Below, piece by piece: positions 23,567 through 45,969 of a DNA stretch of 64,000 nucleotides. The translations under genes and the position numbers were made by a program. Every line of letters begins with the position of its first letter. Positions within the stretch are counted from its first letter, which is position 1. Source of the DNA: Xiphophorus maculatus (taxonomy: Eukaryota; Chordata; Actinopteri; Cyprinodontiformes; Poeciliidae); contig NC_036465.1 of NCBI RefSeq assembly GCF_002775205.1, forward strand, positions 580,638 to 644,637, read 5' to 3'. Below the pieces are notes generated by a model. It was not told where the DNA came from and did no database searches. It saw only the letters and a list, made by a program, of their open reading frames with translations.

Positions 23567-26500
23567 CTGTCCCGGATCCGGAGGGGCGGAGCTTCAGAGC
23601 GCCGCTGCCGATTCAGCAGGATGGCGCAAACTGAGAGAAAAGTTGCTCTTGATGAGTTTCTTCCTATCAGTTTAGTAGAAACTGTCCTGAAACAAAAACA
23701 TTTCAACATTTCAATGGATCCAAACATGGAGCCTCCATGTTCACCTGCTGAAGCTCATCTGTTTGACCTGAAGGCCTTTGGGTCAGAACCGACTTCAGCT
23801 GCTGCTAATTAGAAGCAAGAAATAAGGAGAGAAAGGAACAAACCAGCAGTCCCAGTAGAAACCAGCTGAAGAACAAACAGCAGAAAGAATCGAAAGGATT
23901 TTAAGAGATGAGGTTTTCCTTCCACCAAGTCTCTGCACAACAGAAGGATGCTTCGTCCTCCTTTAATACCCCAAAGAGCCGAGGGAGGAGATTTCTGAGA
24001 ATCCAACACCTGATTCCTCAAAACGTTTTAGGAAATGACAGAGTGAGAGATCGCCACTCATACAGTATCACCAGGTGAAAGTTCAGAGTTCAACACTCTG
24101 ACGGCTGAATGGGTGAAACATCTGGTTGATGTGTTCGCCAACACCCAATCCTCAACCCACAACACCTAGTCCTCCGCCTGCAACACCCCGTCCTCCTCCC
24201 AGGTCCCGGCCTGTTTGTTTTATGCTAATGTCAAGGATGCTAACGTCTCCAAACCAAAACCTCCTCTGGGGAGATGGGACCATGATCTGGTTCCTCTCTG
24301 CTCTGAATATGAATCTCTGGTGAAGAGACGACCTGCTGGGAAGATGGCTGCTAGGAAATGGTGACAGGGAGCAGAAGAGGCCCGGCAGGCTGGTTTGAAG
24401 CAACTGATTGGATCGCTCTCTGCCAGCCTCGTGGAGATGAGGCCATGACTGACATGAAGCTCTGTGTGGAGCCTTTAGGGAAGGAGACGGGCAACAGAAG
24501 CAGCTCCAGTCCAGATTAGAGACAGAAGAACAAGAAGAACCTGGAGGACAAACTGCAGGAAGATCTCAAGCAAAAGGAGGATCAGATGGACGGAAGCCTG
24601 GAAGGAGCAAAAGAGCCGAAGACATTCAGACTGGTTCAGACATCCCACCTTCCTCTGACCCTCAGCTTAAACTGGTGATAAACAGGTTCAACTGGTCTGA
24701 ACTGGTTCAACTGGTCTGAACCGGTTCGAACCGGTTCAACTAAGTTTGTGTCCTCTCCTCACCTCTGGAGATATCAATGCAAAGAAGGATTCTTCATGAA
24801 ACCAAGTAAATTCTGACCATCATGTTGGGAGAACAGAGTGTCTTCAGTCAGAGGCTTCTTCAGATTTGCTGTAACACAGACTGCTACAGGAGCTCCTTCC
24901 TGCCACCAGCATCTACAGTAACTCTGAACAATCTGAATTAATACGAGCTACCACATTTAATTCCTCTTTGGAATCAATAAAGTATTTTTGATGTGACTGT
25001 CCTAGATCAAACCCAGTCCTCTGTCCTAGTCCAAGTCCACCGCCCCACACACATACAGCAATGGGATCCAGTTACTCCGTCCGCCTAAACGTTAAGGTTA
25101 TAAATGACATCTGGTGTCATTAAGGGAGGCGACTGGAAGTGGCAACCAAAACAAAAGAGACAAAGGCAGGCAGTCCGCCCTCACAAGACATGCAGGCTGG
25201 GCAGAATAAAAACAGCAACTTACTGACTGCACCCAAAAAAGGATAGCAGGAGACAGTACACCCGAAACTATAAAAACATTAAAATCTCAATAACAAGACA
25301 CTTTTACTTACAATTTATTTGAATTATCAAAATATAATGGATAAAAAACAATAAACTACCTGATACGACGTCACGCTGTCATCAGCTGAATGATGTAGAA
25401 AAACCTTAAATCCTGTGAGGCCACTGCAGCATCCAGACATGCAACACATTAAAAACATTAAAAACATTGAAAACATTAAAACGGCACTGAGTTTCAGAAA
25501 AAACACCAAACCAACAAAAATCGTGATTTCTTACCACGCACTCCAACAGCCCAATCAGAGCACTGCCAGGTTTCTGCACCAACACCTTTATATGCACCAT
25601 CTTTAATCTGAGGGTGGAGCCAACAGGTGCCACTGGTTACACAAGTTCACCTTCAGAAATCTGGTAGCGAAACTCTAGTCTCCAAAAACATGATTCTTAA
25701 TTATTTGGGCACCAGAACACAGGACATGCATGGGATAAACCAAGCAGCACAGAGGTGGAAGTGTCATGGTTTGGGATGCTTTCATCTCAGCATCCACCAT
25801 GAATTTCACCACATCGTCAACTTCCCCGTGGCTCCAGGGTGCGGTCCTCTGCTGGTCTCCTGTCTGCATCCTCTTCAGCTTGACTTCAGCACCGCAGATT
25901 AAGAACACTTCTTCTTCTTCTCATAGGTTTTTATACTCTCTCATCCCATGGTTGTGTATGGGGTGATGGCTTACGAACGTCCAATGGCTCTGTAGAAAGA
26001 TGCACCAAACCTTCCCACAGCAGTCAACACCTTGTTCACATTTCCTTTTGCTGTTTGTCCTCTGACCATCTGATTTACTTCCCTAATTTAGTTTAGAAGA
26101 AAACATGTGACTTCCTCTTTGTAGCCCCCCTGCCGCCCCGCTCAGCTCTGGCCCTGATTATAACACAGTCTGGGAAAAACATGTCACTTCGCTTCTCACA
26201 ATGTGTTATTACTTCAGTTACAATTCTGTATGCTGTATGATCACCTTAAATCACTAAACATAATCAACTTTCTGTTTCAGTTCAAACATAACTTCTTATA
26301 ATAATCATCTGAGTTTAACTCTATTCACCATTTCTTAATCCGTTTTCCATTACATCAACTCTTTGTCTAATCATCAGTAAAGCAAAGTACAAAAATCCTA
26401 ATTTTCATAATCATTAATAAATCAAAATACAAAAATACATTTCTAATAATCAACCAGTAGTCAAAATGCAAGAATATATATATTTTAATCATTAGTAAAT

Positions 26501-26981
26501 CAAAATGCAAGATGACTTATGTCTCTCAGGCCGTTATGCTTTTTTCTGTGTGAACCTGGAAACATCTCATCCTCTATACCAATTTTCACACCTTTCACCT
26601 CATTAGACAACAAATTCATTTTGACATAATTTACATGTTCATGCTGCAGCTTACACACACACACACACACTGCGTCCCGTCTTCTTAGGGACTTTGCATC
26701 GACTTCCATTCATTTTGTATTTTTTTTTCTATCTGACCTTTGACCCCGACAATCAGCAGCAGATATGTGACCTGAACTCATTTCACAGCTCAGCTCCTGT
26801 TTCTGACCTCTGACCCAGAAACAGGACCCATAATGTGTTTGGATTCAGACGCATCTTCTATTAATTAGCACCATAAACCGTTTAGAGATGTTTAGATGTT
26901 TGTTGCCATGGTTTCTCTTTCTCAGATTTTGTAATCTTGCATTCTCTCCATCCTTTCCTCCATCTTCCCCTTTAAACTTTT
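23567..26981. other. Spacer between tmem150b and polr2b, left part
   Basis: No gene is recognised. There is a 22-base perfect palindrome at 24717-24738 and a LINE-type tail at 24945-24995 (aattcctctttggaatcaataaag). A stretch near 25760-25800 reads GSVMVWDAF, reminiscent of a Tc1-type transposase, but too short to be sure. A short (CA)n run lies at 26651-26670. Confidence 0.45.
24945..24995 (+). mobile_element. Short retroelement 3' tail
   Basis: The motif ttcctctttggaatcaataaag is a common ending of degenerate teleost retroelements; a sister copy is at 56805-56850. Only the tail remains, so the family is uncertain. Confidence 0.45.
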
Positions 26982-27174
26982 TTTTACCCCTCCAGGGGGT
27001 CTTTTGTGGCTCTAGTGTCCCTTATATGACAGCAGGCTGACAGGAAACGGGGAAGGAAGACATGCGGCAAATATCGTCGGGTCCGGGAGTCGAACCCGCG
27101 ACGGCCGCATCGAGGACTCAAGGCCTCCAAATACGGGTCGCACTAACCGCTACGCCACCACGGCACGGCATGCC
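26982..27174 (-). mobile_element. tRNA-derived SINE, full promoter, with target duplication
   Basis: Read on the minus strand: A box region gtggcgtagcggttagtgcg, a perfect B box ggttcgactcc, then the body ending ggaggggtaaaaaaaa. A perfect 15-base duplication cccctttaaactttt flanks it at 26967-26981 and 27175-27189. It is the intact relative of the copy at 17394-17562. Confidence 0.9.
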
Positions 27175-27264
27175 CCCCTTTAAACTTTTTGCCCATCTCT
27201 CTTCCTTCCTTTTTCTTTTACATTTGGAATAAACACAAAGCAGTTTTTTTATATGAATGAAAAG

Positions 27265-27372
27265 CCCTGCGGTGACCCCCCGACCTGTCCAGGTGACCCC
27301 GCCTCCCAACCCTTGGACATCGGACCCTGGCGCCGCCATCGGGGAGAAACGCGTCAGAAAATGGATGTAAGC
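27265..27372 (+). mobile_element. Diverged 3' fragment of a second SINE family
   Basis: gacctgtccaggtgacccc followed by a gaaaatggatg ending parallels the 3' half of the SINE at 52083-52402. The middle has diverged strongly. Confidence 0.5.
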
Positions 27373-27508
27373 AAAGAGCTGGACGCTCCCCCTCGGCTGT
27401 GACTCCCACCCTGATGGCGACGATGTTGGATCCAAGCCATCCTGTATTGCCATGACGATGTGTTGTTTGGACCAATAAGGACCGAATCACGCATGTTAGA
27501 AAAACACA

Positions 27509-27514
27509 TTTATT
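27509..27514 (-). terminator. Poly(A) signal of polr2b
   Basis: AATAAA on the minus strand, 85 bases after the polr2b stop codon. Confidence 0.75.
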
Positions 27515-27598
27515 TACTACAACAAAAAGAACAAAGATCTAGTTTCTCCTCTTCACGTTGATGTCACTTCCTGGTCAGCAGCTGATTGGCTGAGCCTA

Positions 27599-34444
<6,846 letters not shown>

Positions 34445-36411
34445 GTTTCAGGTCCAGCTCAGATTAAACCGTGAAAGCTCCGAACCAAGAACCGAACCTG
34501 AAACGCGGACCCGAACCGACGCTACAAGCACGTCGGCTGGCTGCTGCTGCTACTTCTTCTTCTTGTGTCCAAACAGATGCATTTCCGCCAGCTTCATAGG
34601 GGAGCCTATAAGCTTTGATGGCGCCTCCTGCAGTTCAGACGGCGTAGTGCATGAAGATCTGTTTCCTTTGATTCTTTCAGTATCAATTTGATTGATTGTC
34701 TGTGTGCATAATATCCTAATATTTACTACAATAATCATTTCAGCTTTATCAAGAAATAACAATTAATGTTTGTTTCATCATCTCAAATGTTCAGTTTATT
34801 TATGTCAGAAGTCATTTCATCCAACAAAAGCTTCAGATCCGGACCTGAGGAGGTAAAAACCGATTATCAGCAGAACGTTTCAGTTTCAGTTTCAGTATTG
34901 TGGAAATGTTCTATGTATTTTTGATATCCGAACACAAACCTCTGGGGGACGCCTGAGGAGAAACAAATTAACTTCATAAACCGAGGCTATTTATTAAATA
35001 AATTCTGATTTAATTACAATCTGTACCTATGAATTTAAATCATGATCCACTGGATGTATTTTATTATCCTAACCACTCATTATATCCTGATGATTTTTTA
35101 GTTTGGTTGTCCAGAAACGCCAGCAGGGCCAATCTGAACCACAGCAGAATAAGTTTTACTTTGAAATAATGAAATATATTTGACCTTTAAACTAATATTG
35201 TATCAATATTATAACAATCCAAAGATTTCTGTGTTTTACTTTTTCTGACCATGAAAAAACAATTTAAGGAAGAGTTGTGAAGCGAGAGGCTCCCAGGTTT
35301 CCCTCTGCTCCCTGAGGACCAGGGACCCAGCCATGAGTCAGTCCAGGCTCAGAGTGGGGTCAAAGGTCAGATCGGGTCACATCTCTGCCCTCATGTCTCT
35401 AAATCTGAGCGCCGACTGTGAACAGAAATCAATTGGATTATCTTTATTTTAAAATATAAACGAGTCACTATAATATACTTAAACTCGTTGCATCAGGTGG
35501 GAAAACGTCAGGAGCAGAAAGTCAAACATTCAACACATTTTCTCAAGCCGCTTTCTCCATCACTGCTTTGGTGAAAATTTTGATTTGGAAACTTTGCTGC
35601 TTTAGAAAGTATCTTAAGTAAAAAAAAAAAAAGACAGATTTTACTGCAGTCTCTAGCTTAGCCCAGATAATTAGACTTAGACTTAGACTTAGACTGACTT
35701 TATTGTCATTTTGCATGCAGGGTGAATACAGAATGAAATTTGGTTGCATACGGCTCAGGACAATGTTTGAGGTTCCAATGTTGTGAGGTTACTCCAGAAT
35801 AAAATAAAATACAGTATAAAATATGAATATAAATATGAATATAAAATATAAAGTGCAGGAATGACAGTAAAATAGAAGTTATTTAGCTCTGTACATGTGC
35901 AAGGTATGAAGTGGAGACCAGATTTTGAGTGCAGTCCAGTTAAGAGTTCAGCAGTCTGATGGCAAGTGGGAAAAAGCTGTTTCAGAACCTGGTGGACCTG
36001 CACCGGATGCTGCAGAACCTCTTTCCAGAGGGCAGCAGAATGTGGGAAACGGCTTAAATAAAGTCTGTTTTTGTGCTTTAATCACTTTTGAATTGTTACA
36101 TTCATGTTTTCTGCTGTTGAAAATCCAAAGAAGAAAAATGATTTCTGTTTTTAAATCCTGCTGCTGAGTTTCTGACCTGCTTTCAGCCAGACTTGTTTTT
36201 CTGTCCCTCAATCTTGGGACTTTTTTCGCTCCGTCAGCGATATTTCACCGCAGACAGAATGTTGATCCACAGATTAAGTCCTGAACAAAAGGCCGCAGCA
36301 GCCGTCACAACAACACCGAACTCGTAAAAGGCCACAGCGGCCGGACCTGCGCACAGAAAAACCGGCAGCCAATCAGACACAGTTGTTATTTCAGGATAAA
36401 ATTCATCCAGG
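34445..36411. other. Spacer between polr2b and the SPINK gene
   Basis: Bases 34445-34560 are likely polr2b 5' UTR and promoter. No further gene is seen. A LINE 3' fragment lies at 35670-36058. The last 200 bases are the presumed promoter of the Kazal gene; a gataaaatt lies only 17 bases before its ATG, too close to be a convincing TATA box. Confidence 0.45.
35670..36058 (-). mobile_element. 3' fragment of a teleost non-LTR retrotransposon
   Basis: A (ttagac)n run, then gactttattgtcattttgc and, further on, agcagtctgatggcaagtgg and ctctttccagagggcagcag. This block is a widespread fish LINE 3' end in reverse orientation. No coding region is left, and I cannot name the clade with confidence. Confidence 0.6.
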
Positions 36412-38905
36412 ATGTTTCTGAGGACCCTGGCGCTCGTCTTTCTGACACTTCTCCTCTGCACAGGTAAAACCAGAACCAGGAACGTTTGACTGAAATCCTT
36501 ATTTAAGCTGTTTAATTGACTTAAATTAAGTCATTTTAATTGCAAGACTGTATTCAGCAAACAAACTGTACAAAAAAACATTAAATATATTTTCCAGGTG
36601 CTGAAGACAAATCCAGGCTCCACAGGAGGGTAAGAAACATCATCATGTTGGAAAATTGAAATCCTTTATAAATTACAGGAAGAAATGTGAAACAGTTTCA
36701 TCATCATGTAGCGTTCTGCAGGTGCCGCCATCTTGTCGCCGAATCAGAGCAAACTGCATGTTTACACGTATTATTATTATTGACTCACATTACATTACAA
36801 TAAATGTACCAGAATTATTTCTGTTTGTTAAATTGTAGAATAATCAGAGAAACGAGAGAATTTTTCAGGAATTATTTCAACCAGTTTCTTCAAATTCTCT
36901 GGTTTCATTTCCTCCGTTTTTGGCAGCGTTTCCTTTAAACCGACTGATTTGGGTTTAAAGCGTCGATGCTCATCATGTCCAAACTTTACTGTCATCAGAA
37001 CGTCTCCAAAGGTCCAGATGGTTCCGCCTGAGAACATTAAAAATCTGTAGAAAAGATTTTCAGTCCATGTTGGTCCACGACTCCATTAACATTCTGGAAA
37101 AATCTACTGTTAGCTTCTGCTAATTCTTAGTGGTTAGCATTAGCGTTCACTAACTCTTTCATGAGCTTAGCGGTTAGCATGACCATAGTTAGGATTCTTG
37201 TTTAGCTAATTAGCAGTTAGCGAGCCTAACTTTTTGGTTAGTTGTGCTATTCTCTGACAATAACTATAATAGTTATAATTGATATATTTTCCATTTAAAC
37301 CAGAAAAAGGAAACATAGAATCAATAAAATATTTATGATTTCTGTGGTTCAAAATATGTAGGCTGTGATTTGACACCAAACATTTTCATCTAGTCTGTGA
37401 GTTTAGTGCAAAAATTACTTTAGTTGAGAACCATGGCGGCCATCTTTAAAAATAACAAAGATATCAGTAAACATGATTTCTATGGATCTAATTATGTATG
37501 ATTTCACACCAAAAGTATTTATCTGTGATAAATATTGGCAAAGTTAGGTTCTGTATCCGCATGTGAAATATTTTCTTGAAATACTAATTTATAAGCTGCA
37601 CAATAAAATTCAATTTAATCTATTCACAAAGTGAAAGAGACGTAGAGCAGAAAATCATCTGCTTAGCATTGATAGCTTTTAATATGCTCTGCTGTAACGG
37701 GTCAGAACCAGAACCCTGAGGTTAAATAAAGCCTGATGCACCTGGAGACCAGCTGAGGTCCCGTCTGAACAGACAGAACCAGTTTCTGGGTCAGTTTGCA
37801 GGTCATTAGTGACCTTGAGTTTCTGTTGAATGACCTCTAAAGAAGCAGGTTTCTGACCAGACGCAGAATTACTGATCTGCAGCTGGAGCAGAACTCTACC
37901 AAGAAAATCAACCATCAGAGTAAACACCCTGGACCAGAACCAGAACCAGAACCTGTCCTGAGTTTGTGATGTTTTTTGCCTCGTTCCGTCCTGCAGCCCT
38001 CCTGTGTTGGGATGAGCGTCACTCAGGCTTGTCCGCTGAATTACTCTCCGGTGTGTGGCAGCGACGGCGTCTCTTACCCCAACGAATGCTCGCTGTGCGT
38101 CCAGCGACTGTGAGTTTCAACGTTCTGCGGATCCAACTCACAGGAACACAGAACGATTTACTGGAGGCTTTTATTCCTCCAACATGTCCAAATACAAACT
38201 GTTTACATCACCAACAGGAAGAAAAACAGACCGATCTGTCGAAAACAAACCTTCAGCAAGGGAGTTTTCTCCTCAGAATCTGTTACCACGGAGACAGGAC
38301 CTGGTTCTGTTACCACGGAGACAGGACCTGGTTCTGTTACCACGGAGACAGGACCTGGTTCTGTTACCACGGAGACAGAACCTGGCTCTGTTCTTCCGGG
38401 TTCCGTTTGAGAGCAGAACCTGTTCCAGTCATCAGTCTGTTTTTAAATAAAACATGTTAAATATTCACAGAAATACATATTTTAAAAAAGACAAAAGATA
38501 AAAAGTAAAATAAAATAAAATGATCAAAATTGCTGAGATGATCAGATTAATTACATTCAAGCATTTTATTGAGTAAAAACAAACAGTTTAAATTTACATA
38601 TATGATCCAGGTACTTCTGTCTTGTACAGTATATTGTTAATACCTTTATTATTATTGTTATTACTGTTGTTAATTATGTTTTTTGATATATTTTAACCAT
38701 ATTTGGAACTTTTCTGTGCGACCTTACGTATCTCGCTTTTCACCTTAAGTTTCCCTCTATGGGACAATAAAGGATTTTTAAAATTCATAATCTGGATTAA
38801 AACAAACAGACATTTGACTTTATTGTTATTAAATAAAAATGTTGGTTATTTTTGCTCAGGGAGAAAAATGCAGACATTTTGATTGTGAGAGACGGACCGT
38901 GCTGA
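36412..38905 (+). CDS. spink2: Secreted single-domain Kazal protease inhibitor, SPINK2-like
   Basis: Four exons, 36412-36463, 36598-36629, 37997-38109 and 38860-38905, join in frame to 80 residues, the usual SPINK size. A signal peptide ([18 protein letters not shown]) and a short basic linker (EDKSRLHRR) precede one Kazal domain. Its six cysteines lie in [28 protein letters not shown] and the terminal DGPC. The family blocks serine proteases through a loop after the second Cys. Here that loop reads [10 protein letters not shown], so the P1 residue is Leu, suggesting chymotrypsin- or elastase-like targets rather than trypsin. Human SPINK2 neighbours POLR2B on 4q12, which favours this orthology, but SPINK genes turn over quickly and the symbol is tentative. 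A poly(A) signal is at 39079-39084. Confidence 0.87.
38280..38387. repeat. 27-base minisatellite in the SPINK intron 3
   Basis: Four copies of a unit containing gttaccacggagacaggacc. The length is a multiple of three, so it stays open and encodes a spurious YHGDRTWFC repeat. Confidence 0.93.
38740..38785 (+). mobile_element. Short retroelement 3' tail
   Basis: ttccctctatgggacaataaag resembles the tails at 24945 and 56805. The rest of the element is not recognisable. Confidence 0.4.
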
Positions 38906-39078
38906 GGATGACGCCCTGATGACGTCACACCCACGCGCATCATTAATGAATGTAGCTTTTAGCATGTAGCATTCAAATATGAACGCTGGTGAATGCAGAC
39001 ATATTTAATGAAAACTGCATCAGAAATTGTCTGTGTGTTTTCATATTTCTGTAAACCTTTTACATTCAGCTTCTGATC

Positions 39079-39084
39079 AATAAA
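39079..39084 (+). terminator. Poly(A) signal of the SPINK gene
   Basis: AATAAA lies 173 bases after the stop codon of the Kazal gene. Confidence 0.6.
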
Positions 39085-39341
39085 GATCTTATTTTCCTCT
39101 GAGTTATGTTTCACTAATTTCTACAAGATATTGTTTATGTTTTTCTCAATGTTTGATGCTATAATGTCCATCACTAATATTCATACAAGAAGATGTATTT
39201 CTAGAAAATGAATGTAGCACACAGGAATAAGCTTGTTATTACATGTTAATTACACTTTGAGTCTGCTGCATTGAAGCACATTTTGTGTTTGCCTAACTTT
39301 CTGACCTGGATCTTTAAGTCTTTAAACAATTCGCCTTCTTC

Positions 39342-39381
39342 TTCGTCTTCTACTCCCTTTATTTCGGGAGTAGAAGACGAA
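39342..39381. repeat. Perfect 16-base inverted repeat, 8-base loop
   Basis: ttcgtcttctactccc and its exact complement gggagtagaagacgaa are separated by tttatttc. A weaker outer pair, aaaagtagcaa near 39424 and ttgctactttt near 39499, lies just downstream. Confidence 0.9.
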
Positions 39382-39384
39382 TTA

Positions 39385-39781
39385 AGATTAGTCTGAAGCC
39401 AATCTGAAGCCGTTTTAAAAACAAAAGTAGCAATGAAAGGACATCTCCCTTACAGATATATTTTAGGCTGCAACATTTCCTGTCTTCCCTAAGACGGTTG
39501 CTACTTTTTAAAATGTTATTTTTAATTAAATGCTTTCATCAGATAAGTTTATTATCTTTTTGAATGTCTTCAGTAATCTCTCCCTATGGGTTTTATCTGA
39601 CTTAATTCACTGAGAAACTTTTTTCTGTATTTCTTGGCCTCTTTTAGCACTTTTCCATTTGCACAGGCAAATGGAGAGAGAAGGGAAAATGAAATAAATC
39701 ATATTTCAATCAGAGTGAGACCTCCTCCATCTTTTAGTGGAATGACTCTCAGACAGATTGAGCCTTTTCTCTGAGTGATAC
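39385..39781. other. Spacer upstream of the ube2d repeat array
   Basis: Apart from the inverted repeats, it holds one degenerate copy of the following 39-base unit (tcagagtgagacctcctcc near 39711). No gene is seen. Confidence 0.4.
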
Positions 39782-39964
39782 GAATCTCAGTCAGAGTGAG
39801 ACCTCCTGCTCTCTGTTATTGAATCTCAGTCAGAGTGAGACCTCCTGCTCTCTGTTATTGAATCTCAGTCAGAGTGAGACCTCCTGCTCTCTGTTATTGA
39901 ATCTCAGTCAGAGTGAGACCTCCTGCTCTCTGTTATTGAATCTCAGTCAGAGTGAGACCTCCTG
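39782..39964. repeat. 39-base minisatellite upstream of ube2d
   Basis: Four full identical copies and a partial fifth of a unit starting gaatctcagtcagagtgaga and ending gctctctgttatt. It ends about 310 bases before the ube2d ATG, probably within the promoter or just upstream. Confidence 0.95.
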
Positions 39965-40273
39965 TCCCGGTGCTCTGACAGCTGCTGTGTGTAACGGAAG
40001 ACATTTTGAGCCGCTGGGGTCGGTCCGGTTTGTTTGTGGGGTCTCAGTGTGAGTTCGGGGCTAACGGACTGTTGGTCGGTGAAGCAGGAACACATTTAAC
40101 GGGAACCCGGTGCAGTCTAAGCAGCGCATGTGCAGCGAAACACAGGAGCTAGCAGAGTCCTAGATGCTAGTTAGTCAGCGTCAGCTAGCTGGCCTGCCCT
40201 CCTCTTCCTCCTCCTTCTCCTCCTCCTCCTCCGCCACTTCCTCCTCGACAGCCGGTCCCTTCTGACAGACACA

Positions 40274-44334
<4,061 letters not shown>

Positions 44335-44754
44335 CCCGCCGGACCGCCACGCCTGGCCACGCCCCTCCGCCCACCTTTCCCTGCAGTTTGTTCATGTTTC
44401 TGTTCGTCTCATCCTGAACTGTGATGCTGTTCCCTCCCACCCCCGTCTGTCCGTCTGCTGGAGACACGAGCCGCAGCCTCAGAGCGGACCCGACCGGCAC
44501 GGCCTAGCAGAACCGGCCGGCACCGCCCCTTCATGCATGTCAGTGATTGGTTCCTGTGCTGCTCAGAACTCTGTGTCTGTTTTTAAAAGAGAAAAGCTGT
44601 TTCAGTTCCTAGTTTTGTGTCTTTAGAGGAGAGCCGTTAGTTCATCATCCGATCCGTTCTCCTGGTTTTACTTTTTGCACTTGAAGGCGATCCGGATCCG
44701 GTTCCGGTCCCGGCGGCTTACCGATCAACTAATCGCTCTGTGACGGTTTTTCTC

Positions 44755-44760
44755 AATAAA
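44755..44760 (+). terminator. Poly(A) signal of ube2d
   Basis: AATAAA about 420 bases after the ube2d stop, in a gtttttctcaataaagatc context. Confidence 0.8.
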
Positions 44761-44869
44761 GATCAACAAATGGACACTGGTTCTGGTTTCATTTCATGTT
44801 CGGCAGACGGGGCCAGTCGGTTCTGGTCGGGTAAATAAAACCGAATCAGCCTCAAAATATAAAAAAACC

Positions 44870-44875
44870 TTTATT
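44870..44875 (-). terminator. Candidate poly(A) signal of nfkb1
   Basis: AATAAA on the minus strand about 1.1 kb after the nfkb1 stop. It faces the ube2d signal across roughly 110 bases. Confidence 0.55.
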
Positions 44876-45969
44876 TAGAAAAATGAACAACCAGTTACTG
44901 ATGATGATGAACTGTACAGCGCAGGCGGGACATAAATATGCGGAAACAGGGACGCTAACACCTGGACTACACTTCCCACAATCCCCTGTGGTTTTCTTTA
45001 TCCAGGAAGAAACCGGAAGTTCAGTTCATGAAAAAGAACTGAATCTGTTCAGAAATGAATCCTAAAACATGCAAAGAGGAGAAGAAGGTCTTGAGGGTCC
45101 CTGACCCGGTCCGGGATCCGGTTCTGTACCTGGTTCTGTACCCGGTCTGGGGAGGAACGTTCTGGCTGCAGAGAAGCTCAGCAGAACATTCTGGAGTCAG
45201 AAAACATGAAACCGGTCCGCAGGTCCAGAACAGCTGGTTCTGGTTCTGATGATGAAGAACATCTGTGTGATGATGATGATGATGTTTTAGCTCAAGCCAC
45301 AAATGATACAACTGTAAAAAAAATTATAATCTTATAATTTAAAAATTTAAAATGTTTTATTTTTATTTTTAGGATTTAAAATAAAGAAAATTGAGCAAAT
45401 TTTTTTTTTGTAGGAAAATAAAACATTCCTGATACTTTTAGTGGAAATTTACACTAAAAACCTGCATCAGTTATTGTAAGTGAATTAATTGGCTGGTTTT
45501 ACTGTTAATCCAGGTTTCAGACCGACGGGTCAGATTAACGACATCTGAGATTAAATCTGGCTTCAGATGGGAACCAGCAGAATAATCCCCTCTGGTTCTG
45601 GTTCCGTTGTCCTGGTTCTGCGTTTGAATCTGGACCAGAAGAACCGGGTCCAGAATGTTCTAATGAGCTTCCAGATGCTGTACCTCTCCCTGCTGATCAT
45701 GTGGTTCTGATCCAAATGAAGGCGGTTCTGATCTGACTGGAGCAAGGAGGTTCCGACCCGTTCGGACCCGGTCTGGGTTTGTAGCACCATCGGTTCTGGG
45801 AAGAAACAGGAAGCAGCTTTTCTTTCCTGTCAGTAGAGATCAGAGTTCAGCGGTCCGGTCCGGTCCAACCCGGCCCGGTCCCGGTCCAGTTGTGTCAGCA
45901 GTTTCTTTAAAATAGAATAGAATCTTTGAGTGATGAAGAGGAGGATGAGGATGCTGGCCAATCAGAGCG

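Noticed and set aside
25760-25800. Second Tc1-type transposase relic
   Set aside because: Only about ten residues (GSVMVWDAF) resemble the family; the flanks do not, so it is not listed as an element.
36828-37037. Minus-strand frame [19 protein letters not shown]... as an exon
   Set aside because: Although it looks protein-like, I recognise no family, and it lies in the SPINK intron without clear splice partners.
37966-38460. 164-residue plus-strand frame over SPINK exon 3
   Set aside because: Only 37997-38109 in that region is exon, and in a frame where the Kazal cysteines are kept; the rest is intron with the 27-base repeat.
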